27,511 bases of DNA from CAZVAN01 sp964625245 (GCA_964625245.1 CAZVAN010000010.1:1-27511); one strand, 5' to 3'; shown: positions 7,914-14,876, counted from the first letter of the stretch. Notes: generated by a model from the sequence alone, not told the origin. Numbers and translations are program-made.

Positions 7914-7942
7914 TTGCATTGCAAAATAACCTTTAATATATT
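7914..7942 (+). promoter_or_regulatory. Promoter of the lamin-tail protein gene
   Basis: TTGCAT (7914-7919), a 17-bp spacer and TATATT (7937-7942) make a good promoter. Only eight bases separate the -10 box from the ATG at 7951, so a leaderless mRNA is predicted. This is one of the best-supported cases of that arrangement in the window, because both hexamers are present. Confidence 0.68.
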
Positions 7943-7950
7943 TGTAGCAA

Positions 7951-9393
7951 ATGAGGAAATATTTTATAACAATATTCCTTATGCTTTTTGGGGTTGGTGC
8001 CACATTGCCCGGCAAAGTTCTGGGCGTTAGCCCGCCTCCACTTAACCAGATTATATTTAGCGAGGTATTCCCCGGTAACCCATCGCCGAATGCTGGACAG
8101 GAATTTATTGAACTATATAACAACACCAGCGGTGATATTAATTTGGCTGGCTGGCATGTGCAATATACAAGTGCTTCTAAGACTGATTGGACTAGTCCGT
8201 CGCGCAACGTCGCTCTCAGCGGCACAGTTCTTGCCGGTGATTACTACTTACTTGCCAGCACTAATTACCTAAGCGATAAATCTCAGCTGTCTTTCTCGGC
8301 AACTCTCAGCCAAACCGGCGGGCACCTGCGGATCTTGGATAATAATGCTAATTTGCAGGATCTGATTGGCTGGGGCAACGCCGCCATGCCGCTAGGCACG
8401 GCCGTGACTGCGCCGGATGGTGGCAGTAGCCTATCACGGCTAACTAACTCTGAAGGTTTTAACCTGAGCGGAGATAACAGTACGGACTGGCTGGTAAGTC
8501 TTAGCGCTACACCGGCAGCCGATAATATTATTACTCTGCCAGCTAGTGATGATGCCAATAGCGATTCCACTGGAACCAGTTCAACTCAGCTTCCGGATTC
8601 ATCGCCGCCAGTTACCATAGGCTATCCCGAAATTGATATTTCGGAGCTTCTGCCCAACCCGGCATCGCCGCAGACTGACGCTAACGATGAATATGTAGAA
8701 CTTTATAATCCTAATGACTTCGACGTTGACCTAACCGGCTTCACGCTCATCACCGGTATCACGTCCACCCACAAGTACGTGATAAACAATGTGATAATCC
8801 CAGCCGGCGGTTATAGCAGCTTCTATAGTGGCGGTACCAGTCTGAGCTTGAGTAATACCAGCGGCAAAGTCCAGCTACTAAATCCTGATGGCAGTCTTGC
8901 AGATGAGACGGATATATATTTCAAAGCCCCGGATGGCCAAGCCTGGATTTTTGCGGACGGTATTTGGGTCTGGACGACAATGCCGACACCAAGCGCCGCT
9001 AATATATTGAGCGCTCCCGTGGTTAAAGCAGCATCGGCAACTAAGAAAACTACTACTAAAGTTAAGGCTGCTAAGAAAATTACTGTCAAAACCGCCAAGG
9101 CCAAGAAAAAATCCACTCCTGCTACCAAGCCGCTTGCCGAGGCGCCACCGCCAGTTCAGACAAAATTGCATCCGCTTGTGCTTGCCGGAGTGGGTAGCAG
9201 CGCGTTAGCATATGCCATGTATGAGTACCGAACTGACTTGGCAGGTAACGTCTATAGACTCCGACGAAACCGAGAGACTTGGGGAGCTATTTGGAAAGGC
9301 TCTTACGCCCCCAGCCTTAATAGAACTAAAGGCCGACTTAGGCGGTGGCAAAACCACATTCGTGCGCGGCTTAGTTCGAGGCTTAGGAAGTAA
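7951..9393 (+). CDS. Secreted lamin-tail-domain (LTD) surface protein with C-terminal membrane anchor
   Basis: 480 residues. An N-terminal signal peptide (about 1-25) is followed by two lamin-tail-type domains. These lie at about 30-150 (IIFSEVFPGNPSPNAGQEFIELYNN) and 225-345 (DISELLPNPASPQTDANDEYVELYNP). After them come an Ala/Lys/Thr-rich linker (about 350-395), one membrane segment (about 406-426) and a very basic cytoplasmic tail rich in Arg/Lys. The layout predicts an externally displayed protein anchored from the C-terminus. LTD domains in bacteria are found on secreted nucleases and adhesins, but no nuclease domain is seen here. The last 173 bases also encode the start of tsaE in another frame, so the basic tail is dual-coding sequence. 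Alternatively, a frameshift could have extended the frame, but the tail looks like a genuine post-membrane basic segment. Confidence 0.8.
   Translation: MRKYFITIFLMLFGVGATLPGKVLGVSPPPLNQIIFSEVFPGNPSPNAGQEFIELYNNTSGDINLAGWHVQYTSASKTDWTSPSRNVALSGTVLAGDYYLLASTNYLSDKSQLSFSATLSQTGGHLRILDNNANLQDLIGWGNAAMPLGTAVTAPDGGSSLSRLTNSEGFNLSGDNSTDWLVSLSATPAADNIITLPASDDANSDSTGTSSTQLPDSSPPVTIGYPEIDISELLPNPASPQTDANDEYVELYNPNDFDVDLTGFTLITGITSTHKYVINNVIIPAGGYSSFYSGGTSLSLSNTSGKVQLLNPDGSLADETDIYFKAPDGQAWIFADGIWVWTTMPTPSAANILSAPVVKAASATKKTTTKVKAAKKITVKTAKAKKKSTPATKPLAEAPPPVQTKLHPLVLAGVGSSALAYAMYEYRTDLAGNVYRLRRNRETWGAIWKGSYAPSLNRTKGRLRRWQNHIRARLSSRLRK
9182..9211 (+). promoter_or_regulatory. Possible internal promoter for tsaE
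   Basis: TTGCCG (9182-9187), an 18-bp spacer and TAGCAT (9206-9211) lie inside the lamin-tail gene, nine bases before the preferred tsaE ATG at 9221. No Shine-Dalgarno sequence precedes that ATG. The spacing matches the leaderless starts elsewhere in the window, but the hexamers are only moderate. Confidence 0.35.
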
Positions 9394-9718
9394 AGACATA
9401 GCTTCCAGTCCAACCTTCACCCTGTCCAAGATTTATAAAGCAAAGAAAGGCGATGTCCATCATTTTGACTTTTATCGCTTGAATGAGGCTGGAATTGTAG
9501 CTGACCAATTGCGGGAATCCCTACAAGCAAAAGACGTAATAACGGTTGTGGAATGGAGTGGTATTGTTGAGGACGTTCTGCCTAGCTACAGACTATCTAT
9601 TGAATTTGCTCCTACCCGGAATGATCCAGACGAACGCCAAATAAGCATCAATTACCCAGAAAAGCTCTCGGACTTAATACGAAAAATTGAAACCGACTGG
9701 GAAGAGTCGCGGCCATGA
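9221..9718 (+). CDS. tsaE: tRNA t6A37 threonylcarbamoyladenosine biosynthesis ATPase TsaE
   Basis: 165 residues from the ATG at 9221 (168 from 9212). The P-loop reads ADLGGGKTT at about 38-46, where most family members have GDLGAGKTT. SSPTFTL (switch region) and HFDFYRL follow, all family hallmarks, as is the later VVEWSG. TsaE is the ATPase of the TsaBDE complex that makes t6A at position 37 of ANN-decoding tRNAs. The start lies 173 bp inside the lamin-tail gene in the +1 frame. Starting later would remove the conserved N-terminal strand before the P-loop, so the overlap appears real. It is coupled to tsaB by an ATGA overlap. Confidence 0.92.
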   Translation: MSTELTWQVTSIDSDETERLGELFGKALTPPALIELKADLGGGKTTFVRGLVRGLGSKDIASSPTFTLSKIYKAKKGDVHHFDFYRLNEAGIVADQLRESLQAKDVITVVEWSGIVEDVLPSYRLSIEFAPTRNDPDERQISINYPEKLSDLIRKIETDWEESRP

Positions 9719-10107
9719 CAGTCTTGACTATAAGAACAGACAAACCAGAAGCAGAGGTTGGGTTATTTGAAAACGAAAAAGAGGTGGATTACATCAAATG
9801 GCAGGCCCATAAGGAGTTAAGTGTGACACTAAACGCTAAAATTAACCAGATACTTAACAAGTCAAGTAAATCACTGACCGATGTTAAAGGAATTACGGTT
9901 TATAGCGGCCCAGGCAGCTTTACCGGACTGCGCATTGGCTTTAGCGTGGCTAACGTACTCGCCTACAGCCTAGCGGTACCAATTGTTTCGGAAACCAGCA
10001 AAAACTGGATTGCAAACGGGGCGGCCAGACTAAAAAAAGGCGAAAATGAAAAAATTGCTGTGCCAAAATACGGCTCCCCCGCAATTGTGAGCACGCCCAG
10101 AAAATAA
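9715..10107 (+). CDS. tsaB: TsaB-like t6A synthesis protein, short form
   Basis: 130 residues carrying the TsaB/ASKHA N-terminal domain: TIRTDKPEAEVGLF, then ITVYSGPGSFTGLRIGFSVANVLAYSLAVPIV, which contains the signature GPGSFTGLRIG. Typical TsaB is about 220-230 residues. The second ASKHA lobe is missing, and the protein ends YGSPAIVSTPRK soon after the first lobe. In the full enzyme TsaB dimerises with TsaD mainly through the first lobe, so a short form could still scaffold TsaD; tsaD is not in this window. It overlaps tsaE by ATGA. It could be a degraded copy, but the clean ending and operon position argue for a reduced functional form. Confidence 0.85.
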   Translation: MTVLTIRTDKPEAEVGLFENEKEVDYIKWQAHKELSVTLNAKINQILNKSSKSLTDVKGITVYSGPGSFTGLRIGFSVANVLAYSLAVPIVSETSKNWIANGAARLKKGENEKIAVPKYGSPAIVSTPRK

Positions 10108-10294
10108 TTGACCAATCTCTAAACTAGGACTTATAGTATGGATAGGATTTTGAATTGTTTTGGGATAAATCCGTTTCAAGTTTAATTAATTTCGAATACC
10201 TATAATAACCGATGATTTAGCCAGCTAAAGAAGTGATAGTGACCGCCAGCTAAGATCGCCGGATAAAAAAGGTCTTCTGATAAGAGGAGGACGT
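10108..10294 (+). promoter_or_regulatory. Intergenic region with RNase Y -10 box and strong Shine-Dalgarno
   Basis: TATAAT at 10201-10206 is the only good -10 box; no clear -35 hexamer is present. A leader of roughly 80 bases follows. It contains the direct repeat GCCAGCTAA (at about 10219 and 10245) and ends in AGGAGG (10285-10290) four bases before the ATG. No terminator hairpin for tsaB was seen. Confidence 0.55.
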
Positions 10295-11809
10295 ATGATT
10301 GTGCTTACTATTGTGCTGGCAATAGCCGGTCTTGCTATTGGTGGTGGAGGCGGTGTTTTCTATGGCAAACAACAAAGTGGTAAGGCTGAAGAAGAGGCCA
10401 AAAAGGAACTGACAAAGGCTAAGCGTGAGGCCGCCGAGACTATCCGTAAAGGCGAAGAAGATGTTGCTCGGAGAGCTGAGGAAGCGCGTAAGGACGAGCA
10501 GAAGCGCCGGGGCGAACTTAAAGAAATAGAGCAGCGCTTGCTTAGTCGCGAAGACAGTCTAGATAAAAAACTAGATGAGCTTGATAAGCGTTCAGAAAAG
10601 ATGAGGGCGTCTGAAGCCGAAATTGAGGATTTAAAGAACGAGATTCGCGGAATCCGGACCAAACAACAGGATAAGCTTGAAAAAATTGCCAAGCTTACCA
10701 AAGCCGATGCTACTGAAAAATTGATGCAGATGACCGAGCGCGATATTAAGAATGACCTGCTGGGCTTAATTAATAAGCTGCAAAATGAGGCTAAGGATGA
10801 GGCTGAGGAAAAGGCCGGCGTAATCTTAGTTACGACCATGGAGCGTATGGCCAGTGAAGTTACCGCCGAGCGCACAGTTACAGCTGTAAAGCTGGAAGAC
10901 GAAGAAATGAAGGGTCGTATTATCGGTAAGGAAGGCCGTAACATCCAGGCTCTGCAAAGAGCTACCGGCGTAGACATCCTGGTTGACGAGACCCCCGGTA
11001 TGGTTATACTTTCCAGCTTTGATCCGGTGCGCCGTGAAATTGCCCGCCAGACTATGGAAATGCTTCTAAAAGACGGACGGGTTCATCCTGGCCGGATTGA
11101 AGAGGTAGTGGATAAAGCTCAGAAGCAAGTCCAAAAAGACGTGGTTCGGGCCGGTGAAGATGCTGCCCGTGAAGTTGGTCTGGTCGGCATTCCCAAGGAA
11201 ATTTTGCAGCTACTAGGTGAGCTTAAATATCGCACCAGCTACGGCCAGAACGTTCTGAAGCACTCTACTGAAATGGCCCAAATGGCCGGAGTGCTGGCCG
11301 AAGAACTCGGCGCCAACGTTAAGACCGTTAAGTACGCCGCTCTAACGCACGATATGGGCAAGGCCCTAAGCCACAAGGTTGAGGGTAAGCATCATCACAT
11401 TAGTGGCGAGATGCTGCGCAAATACGGTGCTCCGGAAGAAGTGGCTCTGGCAGCCGAACAGCACCATGACGACATGGACGCTACGACAATTGAGGCTTTA
11501 ATCATCCGCGTTGTGGATGCAATTAGTGCCGCCCGCCCCGGGGCTCGTAATATCAGTACCGAAAACTTTGCGGAGCGCATGAAGGATCTTGAAAATACAG
11601 CGCTTGGCTTTGACGGCATCGAGAAAGCTTACGCCATCAGCGCTGGCCGCGAAGTCCGGGTATTTGTAATGCCTAAGGCCATTGATGATCTGCAGGCCAT
11701 CAAGCTAGCCCGTGATATTGCCAACAAGATTGAGTCAACCATGCAGTACCCGGGAACTATCAAAGTCAATGTCATCCGCGAAACCCGTGCCATCGAATTC
11801 GCCAAATAA
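10295..11809 (+). CDS. rny: Ribonuclease Y
   Basis: 504 residues with the full RNase Y architecture. An N-terminal membrane helix (1-20, followed by Gly-rich residues) precedes a long charged coiled coil (about 28-190). The KH domain has GRIIGKEGRNIQAL (207-220), and the HD domain has a metal-binding His near 323 (LKHSTEMA) and THDMGKAL with His352-Asp353. RNase Y is the membrane-bound endonuclease that starts mRNA decay in bacteria that lack RNase E. The strong Shine-Dalgarno sequence fixes the start. The histidine phosphatase gene follows after six bases. Confidence 0.97.
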   Translation: MIVLTIVLAIAGLAIGGGGGVFYGKQQSGKAEEEAKKELTKAKREAAETIRKGEEDVARRAEEARKDEQKRRGELKEIEQRLLSREDSLDKKLDELDKRSEKMRASEAEIEDLKNEIRGIRTKQQDKLEKIAKLTKADATEKLMQMTERDIKNDLLGLINKLQNEAKDEAEEKAGVILVTTMERMASEVTAERTVTAVKLEDEEMKGRIIGKEGRNIQALQRATGVDILVDETPGMVILSSFDPVRREIARQTMEMLLKDGRVHPGRIEEVVDKAQKQVQKDVVRAGEDAAREVGLVGIPKEILQLLGELKYRTSYGQNVLKHSTEMAQMAGVLAEELGANVKTVKYAALTHDMGKALSHKVEGKHHHISGEMLRKYGAPEEVALAAEQHHDDMDATTIEALIIRVVDAISAARPGARNISTENFAERMKDLENTALGFDGIEKAYAISAGREVRVFVMPKAIDDLQAIKLARDIANKIESTMQYPGTIKVNVIRETRAIEFAK

Positions 11810-11815
11810 AAGTCA

Positions 11816-12355
11816 ATGAAAACCATCTATTTTGTTAGGCACGGTGAGAGCGAGGCTAATAGCCTTGGGCTTTCTGCCGGAAGTGAGTTTGACACGCCCT
11901 TAACCGATACTGGCAGGCAGCAAGCCAAAAGAACCGGCCAAGACTTGAAGAACAAAAGTATTGAGCTGATTATTGCCTCGCCAATGGGCCGCACTATTGA
12001 AACAGCCGAAATTATTGCCCGGGAAATTGGCTATGACCCAAAGAGAATAGTGAAGAACTCTCTTTTTGTGGAGAGAGGTATGGGAATCTATTCTGAAGGT
12101 CCGGATGAAGAATATCTAAAGGCAGCTGTGAGCGGAGAGCCTTTGCACGAAAGCGTCGAATCAGCAGAGGATATGCATAAGCGGGTCAGTGAAGGGCTCG
12201 GTTGGCTCAAAGAATTCAAAGAGCAGAATATAGCGATTGTGAGTCACGGCGGAGTCAGTAGAATATTAAGACTCATACATCAGGATTTGCCACATAGCCA
12301 TATGTATAAAATAGATCGGTTGCCCAACGCCTCAATTTACGAATTTACGATGTAA
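11816..12355 (+). CDS. Histidine phosphatase superfamily protein (phosphoglycerate-mutase-like)
   Basis: 179 residues. The catalytic RHGES motif has the phospho-accepting His9. ASPMGRTIETAEII supplies the second conserved Arg, an acidic residue lies in FVERGMG, and the second catalytic His144 is in IVSHGGVSRI. This family includes cofactor-dependent phosphoglycerate mutases and many small-molecule or protein phosphatases. The short length and the absence of mutase-specific insertions favour a phosphatase. It begins six bases after rny without a clear Shine-Dalgarno sequence and is probably cotranscribed. Confidence 0.87.
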   Translation: MKTIYFVRHGESEANSLGLSAGSEFDTPLTDTGRQQAKRTGQDLKNKSIELIIASPMGRTIETAEIIAREIGYDPKRIVKNSLFVERGMGIYSEGPDEEYLKAAVSGEPLHESVESAEDMHKRVSEGLGWLKEFKEQNIAIVSHGGVSRILRLIHQDLPHSHMYKIDRLPNASIYEFTM

Positions 12356-12364
12356 GTCTACCTT

Positions 12365-12386
12365 TTCTGCTATAATTGCCCCTGTT
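12365..12386 (+). promoter_or_regulatory. tRNA-Pro(TGG) extended -10 promoter element
   Basis: TTCTGC-TATAAT followed by TG-CCCCTGTT. A TGn extension precedes the perfect -10 hexamer at 12371-12376, and a C-rich discriminator follows. The same 22-base element, varying at only three positions, precedes tRNA-Pro(CGG) and tRNA-Gly(TCC). Confidence 0.75.
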
Positions 12387-12388
12387 GT

Positions 12389-12465
12389 CGGGGTGTAGCG
12401 CAGTTGGCTAGCGCACCGCGTTTGGGACGCGGGGGTCGGAGGTTCGAGTCCTCTCACCCCGACCA
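12389..12465 (+). tRNA. tRNA-Pro (anticodon TGG)
   Basis: 77 bases with full cloverleaf: acceptor CGGGGTG/CACCCCG, anticodon stem CCGCG/CGCGG with loop TTTGGGA (anticodon TGG), T-loop GGTTCGAGTCC, discriminator A and encoded CCA. The CCA end runs directly into the downstream hairpin. Confidence 0.97.
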
Positions 12466-12498
12466 AAGAAAACACTTAATACGTTAAGTGTTTTCTTT
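12465..12498. terminator. Bidirectional terminator sharing bases with tRNA-Pro and the stop of the convergent gene
   Basis: Perfect 15-bp inverted repeat: AAAGAAAACACTTAA (12465-12479), four-base loop, TTAAGTGTTTTCTTT (12484-12498). The A- and T-rich arm ends allow it to act on both strands. The first base is the last A of the tRNA CCA. The right arm on the minus strand encodes the last codons (Lys-Glu-Asn-Thr-stop) of the convergent membrane-protein gene. Confidence 0.82.
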
Positions 12499-13287
12499 AT
12501 TTCGGGCCTTATGGTACATAACTGTGGTAAAGATACTATTTATAACCTTAAGAGTTACGTAGCTTGAAGTTGCGAGCTCTAAACTTATTAACCATCCAAT
12601 GTTACTGGCGCTGTGCGTCTTAAAAAAGCCACGTTGTATAAGTTTGGGCAAGGCAACTATTAAAAAAATTGTTAGATACATTCCTACCTTTAAAATTAAG
12701 CCCTCTCGCCAAGCCTTGCCAAGCGTATCAATAGAATCGCGCAATGTAGCTCCAAGTTTTTTATTGGTCGCTAAAATTGATGGCGCCACCTGCGCAATGT
12801 GCAGTGTCAGGGAGCTGCCAATAACGCCAACAATGCCTCTGGGTAATTTGCGTCTCTGAGCAAAAACACCAGCCGGGAAGAAAAACACCGACAAAAGAGC
12901 AAACTTTGTAACCCTAAAGAAGTTTTTTGCAACTCGCATTAAACCATACAAGGGCGGAATCGGTCGGCCCTCCAGCTTGGCTAAAACTCCTGCCGAAACG
13001 GCACATGTAAAATAAGCCGTTACCAGTGCTGTGTAAAATGCTGAAAAGCCGACGAGCCCCACAATCGCAGCGGTTTTATGGGCCGGTATGATATCGGTTT
13101 CGGTAAACACCAACCGGTACCAGCGGGCGAAGATGGAGGCACTGACTATTGGAAAGGTAACAGATATAAATAGCAGCGCAGCGTATGGATAAACCAGAAT
13201 TTCCGGATGAATTCTAACAACCTTCAGGCTGTCCTTTATAACATGAGCTGCTCCTATGAACGGACTATCTTTGTGTTTATGTGGCAT
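12484..13287 (-). CDS. Multi-pass membrane protein of unknown function
   Basis: 267 residues with about five hydrophobic segments: near 30-52 (ILVYPYAALLFISVTFPIV), 72-100, 130-148, 200-215 and 225-245. The character resembles DUF6159-type integral membrane proteins (YGLMRVAKNFFRVTKFALLS in the middle, a basic-amphipathic stretch before a membrane helix). That assignment is weak and no function is claimed. An extended -10 (TGG-TATAAA, hexamer 13294-13299) lies six bases before the ATG, so the mRNA is probably leaderless. The gene sits between two tRNA-Pro genes, and its last codons lie in the shared terminator hairpin. Confidence 0.75.
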   Translation of the reverse strand: MPHKHKDSPFIGAAHVIKDSLKVVRIHPEILVYPYAALLFISVTFPIVSASIFARWYRLVFTETDIIPAHKTAAIVGLVGFSAFYTALVTAYFTCAVSAGVLAKLEGRPIPPLYGLMRVAKNFFRVTKFALLSVFFFPAGVFAQRRKLPRGIVGVIGSSLTLHIAQVAPSILATNKKLGATLRDSIDTLGKAWREGLILKVGMYLTIFLIVALPKLIQRGFFKTHSASNIGWLISLELATSSYVTLKVINSIFTTVMYHKARNKENT

Positions 13288-13293
13288 GTAAGC

Positions 13294-13302
13294 TTTATAC
13301 CA
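13294..13302 (-). promoter_or_regulatory. Extended -10 (TGG-TATAAA) six bases upstream of the membrane-protein gene
   Basis: Minus-strand TGG precedes TATAAA (13299-13294), six bases from the ATG at 13287. The region upstream is the 3' end of tRNA-Pro(CGG), so a -35 box would have to lie in the tRNA. The TGn extension can compensate for a missing -35. Confidence 0.5.
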
Positions 13303-13309
13303 TATTTCG

Positions 13310-13386
13310 TGGTCGGGGATGCGGGATTTGAACCCACGACCTCCGCGTCCCGAACGCGGCGCGCTACCAAGCTGCGCTAATCCCCG
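13310..13386 (-). tRNA. tRNA-Pro (anticodon CGG)
   Basis: 77 bases on the minus strand: acceptor CGGGGAT/ATCCCCG, anticodon stem CCGCG/CGCGG with loop TTCGGGA (anticodon CGG), T-loop GGTTCAAATCC, discriminator A, encoded CCA (13312-13310). It pairs with tRNA-Pro(TGG) 850 bases away in the opposite orientation. Confidence 0.97.
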
Positions 13387-13391
13387 TGATT

Positions 13392-13413
13392 AACAGGGGT
13401 AATTATAACAGAA
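13392..13413 (-). promoter_or_regulatory. tRNA-Pro(CGG) extended -10 promoter element
   Basis: Minus strand TTCTGT-TATAAT then TA-CCCCTGTT; the hexamer is at 13407-13402. It is the same 22-base element as before tRNA-Pro(TGG) and tRNA-Gly(TCC). Confidence 0.75.
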
Positions 13414-13448
13414 CGTCACAATATAATACTGCCAAAGGTTTTTTGGGC

Positions 13449-13454
13449 TACAAT
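13449..13454 (+). promoter_or_regulatory. -10 box TACAAT eight bases upstream of the polyprenol-kinase-like gene
   Basis: TACAAT is followed by eight bases and the ATG at 13463. No Shine-Dalgarno sequence is present. A second -10-like TATAAT lies at 13422-13427 and would give a leader of about 30 bases, so both leaderless and leadered transcripts are possible. Confidence 0.45.
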
Positions 13455-13462
13455 AAACAAGC

Positions 13463-14113
13463 ATGCTTGAAGTACTTATCTGCCTGGTAGGAGTCTTTAC
13501 TCTCCTGGTAATTGATGAAATTTTGGTCCACGCCAAAATCTTAAAAGCTGAGTATCGACGTAAGTTTGCTCACATTGCGGTAGGAGCCTTTGTGGCAAGC
13601 TGGCCGTGGCTAATTGGATGGCGAACTATACAGCTTATAAGCGTTCTGATGCTGGTGGTCGTAGTCTTTAATCAATATAATCCAATTTTTAAATTCAATA
13701 AGAGCCTAAACCGACGTAGCTATGGCGATTATTTTTTTGCTATAGCGATTTTGGCTTGCAGTATATTAACCACTTCAAACCTTTTCTTCGCATTGGCTAT
13801 CCTGCACCTATCATTGGCTGATGGCTTAGCCGCTTTAGTCGGTAAAAATTTTGGCAGGAAATGGAAATATAAAATATTCAATCAGACAAAAACAGTTGTT
13901 GGCTCAATGACTTTTTGGATCGTCTCGCTACTAATCCTAGGGATTGGGCTGCTTTTTGGGAATGGCTTGATAGTCTATGGCGACTACGTTGTCTTAGTGA
14001 TTGTTTTACCGCCAATTCTGACAGTGTTCGAGAACATTTCAGTCTATGGTCTTGATAACCTCGTCGTGCCGATAGCTGTTATATTGGCTCTAGGCATTGC
14101 CCAGAGCGGTTAA
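13463..14113 (+). CDS. Polyprenol/diacylglycerol kinase-like membrane protein (dolichol/phytol kinase family)
   Basis: 216 residues, mostly membrane segments. Family motifs visible are RRKFAHIAVGAFVASWPW near residue 30, LSLADGLAALVGKNFGRKWKYK near 118-138, TKTVVGSMTFW near 145, and a C-terminal ENISVYGLDNLVVPI. These match the SEC59/VTE5/CdsA-like fold that phosphorylates a lipid alcohol using a CTP-type donor or transfers CMP. A role in recycling or activating a polyprenol carrier for envelope glycans is inferred, not shown. It is convergent with the iron-transporter gene, sharing TTAA. Confidence 0.8.
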   Translation: MLEVLICLVGVFTLLVIDEILVHAKILKAEYRRKFAHIAVGAFVASWPWLIGWRTIQLISVLMLVVVVFNQYNPIFKFNKSLNRRSYGDYFFAIAILACSILTTSNLFFALAILHLSLADGLAALVGKNFGRKWKYKIFNQTKTVVGSMTFWIVSLLILGIGLLFGNGLIVYGDYVVLVIVLPPILTVFENISVYGLDNLVVPIAVILALGIAQSG

Positions 14114-14586
14114 GAAGCCCCAATTATAATTCCAGCGGCAAAAACTATGGCACCGCCAAGCATCACCATGGCGATGGATTTCCAAAATTTCATATTGAAG
14201 TAGTGATATCTAAGATAACTAATAACCATAAGCTCTATTCCAACTACAATTGATGCAACCACCAATGCCGCATGGAAGCTGGAAAGTAAAAAAGGCAGAG
14301 TATGAAAAATCCCGCCCAGAAAAGTCATGGCGCCAATTATCACTCCACGGCGGAAAGGGTGACCGCGGCCAGTTAAAACGCCGTCATCGCTTAGGCCCTC
14401 GGCAAAAGCCATGCTTATACCAGCACCTACGGCGGCCGATACGCCGACTAAGAACGCTACATGGGGCCTATGTGTAGCAAAGGCTGCCGCAAAAATTGGT
14501 GCCAGTGTTGACACGCTCCCATCCATCAATCCTGCTAGCCCGGGCTGAACGGTCTGTAATACAAATGTGTTATCTTGCTTTGTCAT
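14110..14586 (-). CDS. VIT-family membrane iron/manganese transporter resembling the MbfA C-terminal domain
   Basis: 158 residues from the ATG at 14586. A longer frame would start inside tRNA-His and is rejected. The sequence LQPGLAGLMDGSVSTLAPIFAAAF near the N-terminus, then VGAGISMAFAEGLSDDGVLTGRGHP and GAMTFLGGIFHTLPFLL, match the CCC1/VIT1-like domain of MbfA, the membrane-bound ferritin iron exporter. The ferritin-like (erythrin) domain that normally precedes this domain is absent. The protein has about five membrane segments. No Shine-Dalgarno or well-placed -10 box is visible. The ATG lies only nine bases after the CCA of tRNA-His on the same strand, so the mRNA may be released by tRNA 3' processing. 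Confidence 0.78.
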   Translation of the reverse strand: MTKQDNTFVLQTVQPGLAGLMDGSVSTLAPIFAAAFATHRPHVAFLVGVSAAVGAGISMAFAEGLSDDGVLTGRGHPFRRGVIIGAMTFLGGIFHTLPFLLSSFHAALVVASIVVGIELMVISYLRYHYFNMKFWKSIAMVMLGGAIVFAAGIIIGAS

Positions 14587-14595
14587 GTATAAAAA

Positions 14596-14673
14596 TGGGG
14601 CGAACGATGGGGCTTGAACCCACGGCCTCCGGGACCACAACCCGGCGCTCTAACCAACTGAGCTACGTTCGCC
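14596..14673 (-). tRNA. tRNA-His (anticodon GTG)
   Basis: Minus strand, 78 bases counting the extra G at -1 (base 14673). Acceptor GCGAACG/CGTTCGC, G-1 opposite discriminator C73 (the histidine identity pair), anticodon stem CCGGG/CCCGG with loop TTGTGGT (anticodon GTG), encoded CCA. An extended -10 (TGT-TAAACT, hexamer 14688-14683) lies nine bases before G-1. Confidence 0.97.
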
Positions 14674-14699
14674 ATATTCCCAAGTTTAACACTTAAAAA

Positions 14700-14776
14700 T
14701 GGTACCCCGGGAGGGATTCGAACCCCCGACCTGTGGGATAGAAGCCCATTGCTCTAATCCACTGAGCTACCGGGGC
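14700..14776 (-). tRNA. tRNA-Arg (anticodon TCT)
   Basis: Minus strand, 77 bases, ending at the edge of the N run. Acceptor GCCCCGG/CCGGGGT (first pair G-U), anticodon loop CTTCTAT (anticodon TCT), T-loop GGTTCGAATCC, discriminator A, encoded CCA. Its promoter would lie in the gap. Confidence 0.94.
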
Positions 14777-14876
14777 NNNNNNNNNNNNNNNNNNNNNNNN
14801 NNNNNNNNNNNNNNNNNNNNNNNNNNNNNNNNNNNNNNNNNNNNNNNNNNNNNNNNNNNNNNNNNNNNNNNNNNNN
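14777..14876. other. Scaffold gap of 100 N
   Basis: Exactly 100 unknown bases, a conventional placeholder length, lie between tRNA-Arg(TCT) and tRNA-Gly(TCC). The real distance is unknown and may contain more tRNAs; similar tRNAs are a common cause of assembly breaks. Confidence 0.95.

Noticed and set aside
10360..10977. 205-codon minus-strand open frame inside RNase Y
   Set aside because: It is a Ser/Leu-rich antisense shadow of the Glu/Lys/Arg-rich coiled coil, without start signals or recognisable domains.
14110..14640. Longer 176-residue form of the MbfA-like transporter starting at 14640
   Set aside because: The extra 18 residues are encoded by tRNA-His sequence on the same strand; the family N-terminus fits the ATG at 14586.
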